Source of the DNA: Streptacidiphilus pinicola
Lineage (GTDB): Bacteria > Actinomycetota > Actinomycetes > Streptomycetales > Streptomycetaceae
Assembly (NCBI RefSeq): GCF_003258295.1
Contig: NZ_QKYN01000118.1
Coordinates: 1-64,000 of the forward strand
DNA: 64,000 bases
Direction: 5' to 3'
A program made the translations under genes and the position numbers. Under the pieces are notes generated by a model. That model did no database searches. It was not told the DNA's origin and saw nothing but the letters and a program-made list of their open reading frames with translations. Positions 63,283-64,000 of this stretch are shown piece after piece; positions within the stretch are counted from its first letter, which is position 1, and each line of letters starts with the position of its first letter.

Positions 63283-64000
63283 ATGTCAGGTTCACCCCAG
63301 CCCGTCCGCTGCCCCAGCTGCCGGCGGGAGCACGCGTACGAGCCGCCGGTGTTCCCGTGCCCGTGCGGCGCGGCTCTGAAGATCCCGCTGCTGCAGGGCG
63401 GGATCCCGGTGCAGGTCCGGTTCCGGTCCTGGGAGGACTCCTGGCTGAGCATGCGCTGCCCCTCCTGCGGGCGGTCCGAGCAGTGGCCGCAGCCCGAGTT
63501 CACCTGCGGCTGCGGGGCCACGGTGCGGATGCCCGTCGACACCACACGCCGCCCGCACACCGTCGGTCCCGCCGGCGGGGCGGCGCCGGTCTACCCCGGC
63601 CAGCCGGTGCAGCCCGTCCAGCCGGTGCGGCCCGTGACGCCAAGCCCGGTGCCGCCGCCCGCGCCGGTCGGCTCCGGACGGCCGGTCCAGCCGCCCCGGG
63701 CGCTGGCGCGCAAGCCGTTCCTGCCGCATCCCGTCCGCACCTCGGACGACGCGGTGCTGGCCGCCGCGCGCTACCTGGAGTGGCTCGGCTTCGGCGAGCT
63801 GGAGGTCTCCGACTCGCAGGACCGCGAGGGCGTCTGCCTGCTGGGCCCGACGATCGTCGCCCAGGTCGACACCTGGACCGAGCCGGCCGACCTGCGCGCG
63901 GTCGAGTGCCTGTGGCTCAACACCCTTCACGGTGACGAGCTGATCCCGGCCATGTTCACCCTCGCGGGTTATTCGCTGGAGGCCCGCAACCGGGCCGACC
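63283..64000 (+). CDS. Zinc-ribbon protein with a PD-(D/E)XK-like C-terminal part (partial)
   Basis: Open to the right end, 239 codons visible; ATG behind AAAGGAAC. Two pairs of zinc ribbons: CPSCRREH with CPCGAALK, and CPSCGRSEQW with CGCGATVR. A Pro/Val/Gln-rich linker (PVQPVQPVRPV) follows, then DDAVLAAARYLEWLGFGELEVSD and GVCLLGPTIVAQVDTW, which resembles the Mrr-like endonuclease core (GxxLxGPxxVAQVK) with Asp in place of the usual Lys. Function unknown; similar conserved proteins occur in streptomycetes. Confidence 0.7.
   Translation, partial: MSGSPQPVRCPSCRREHAYEPPVFPCPCGAALKIPLLQGGIPVQVRFRSWEDSWLSMRCPSCGRSEQWPQPEFTCGCGATVRMPVDTTRRPHTVGPAGGAAPVYPGQPVQPVQPVRPVTPSPVPPPAPVGSGRPVQPPRALARKPFLPHPVRTSDDAVLAAARYLEWLGFGELEVSDSQDREGVCLLGPTIVAQVDTWTEPADLRAVECLWLNTLHGDELIPAMFTLAGYSLEARNRAD

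Overview
The window is very GC-rich, densely coded DNA with many GTG/TTG starts, ATGA/GTGA stop-start overlaps and long GC hairpins. The gene set (a conservon-type histidine kinase/roadblock/DUF742 group, DUF1707 and DUF4232 proteins, a secreted SGNH lipase, a freestanding NRPS module, a full bacterial purine-degradation set) points to a Streptomyces-like actinomycete (Streptomycetaceae). All calls were made by reading motifs; no database search was run.

Layout. (1) 1-12.1 kb: a minus-strand conservon (cvnC partial, cvnB, cvnA), a long-chain acyl-CoA ligase, VOC protein, secreted SGNH lipase, YjbQ protein, a BlaI-type regulator divergent from a DedA + PAP2 pair, an ammonium transporter with a divergent P-II protein, a GNAT acetyltransferase and a DUF1707 protein. 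(2) 12.2-24.7 kb: an apparently complete small specialised-metabolite locus. Ten minus-strand genes, nearly all overlapping by 1-20 bases, encode an adenylation-carrier didomain, a cytochrome P450, an MbtH protein, an active and a catalytically degenerate SDR, an AMP-dependent ligase, a threonine-synthase-like PLP enzyme, a FAD amine oxidase-like enzyme, a metallophosphoesterase and a 4'-phosphopantetheinyl transferase. A TetR regulator and a DHA2 efflux pump, divergent around a shared operator, flank it. This is the most likely undescribed system: the logic resembles the NovH/NovI/NovJ/NovK aminoacyl beta-oxidation cassette, but with a different set of partner enzymes and no visible condensation or thioesterase domain. 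(3) 25.1-30.0 kb: a ROK sugar kinase, a PucR regulator and an M3 oligopeptidase.

(4) 30.3-61.3 kb: a purine-to-central-metabolism region. It contains xanthine dehydrogenase (FAD, 2Fe-2S and Mo subunits), an NCS2 purine permease, XdhC, catalase, allantoicase, allantoinase, glycerate kinase, glyoxylate carboligase, tartronate semialdehyde reductase, hydroxypyruvate isomerase, OHCU decarboxylase, HIU hydrolase, urate oxidase, 8-oxoguanine deaminase, malate synthase and an AllR-like IclR repressor. A 17-bp element, TTCAAC-N5-GTTGAA or a close variant, lies on the -35 region of the allantoinase, hydroxypyruvate isomerase, OHCU decarboxylase/uricase and malate synthase promoters, which suggests one regulon running from urate to malate and glycerate. 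Interspersed are a sugar MFS transporter, a DUF4232 lipoprotein, a secreted PNGase A-like protein and a second IclR regulator. (5) 61.4-64 kb: a MocA-like nucleotidyltransferase and MoaA, which could supply the molybdenum cofactor needed by xanthine dehydrogenase, and a partial zinc-ribbon protein running off the end.

No tRNA, rRNA, CRISPR array, insertion sequence or phage gene was recognised. Dispersed intergenic palindromes of the kind common in streptomycetes occur near 27.9, 57.4 and 61.3 kb.
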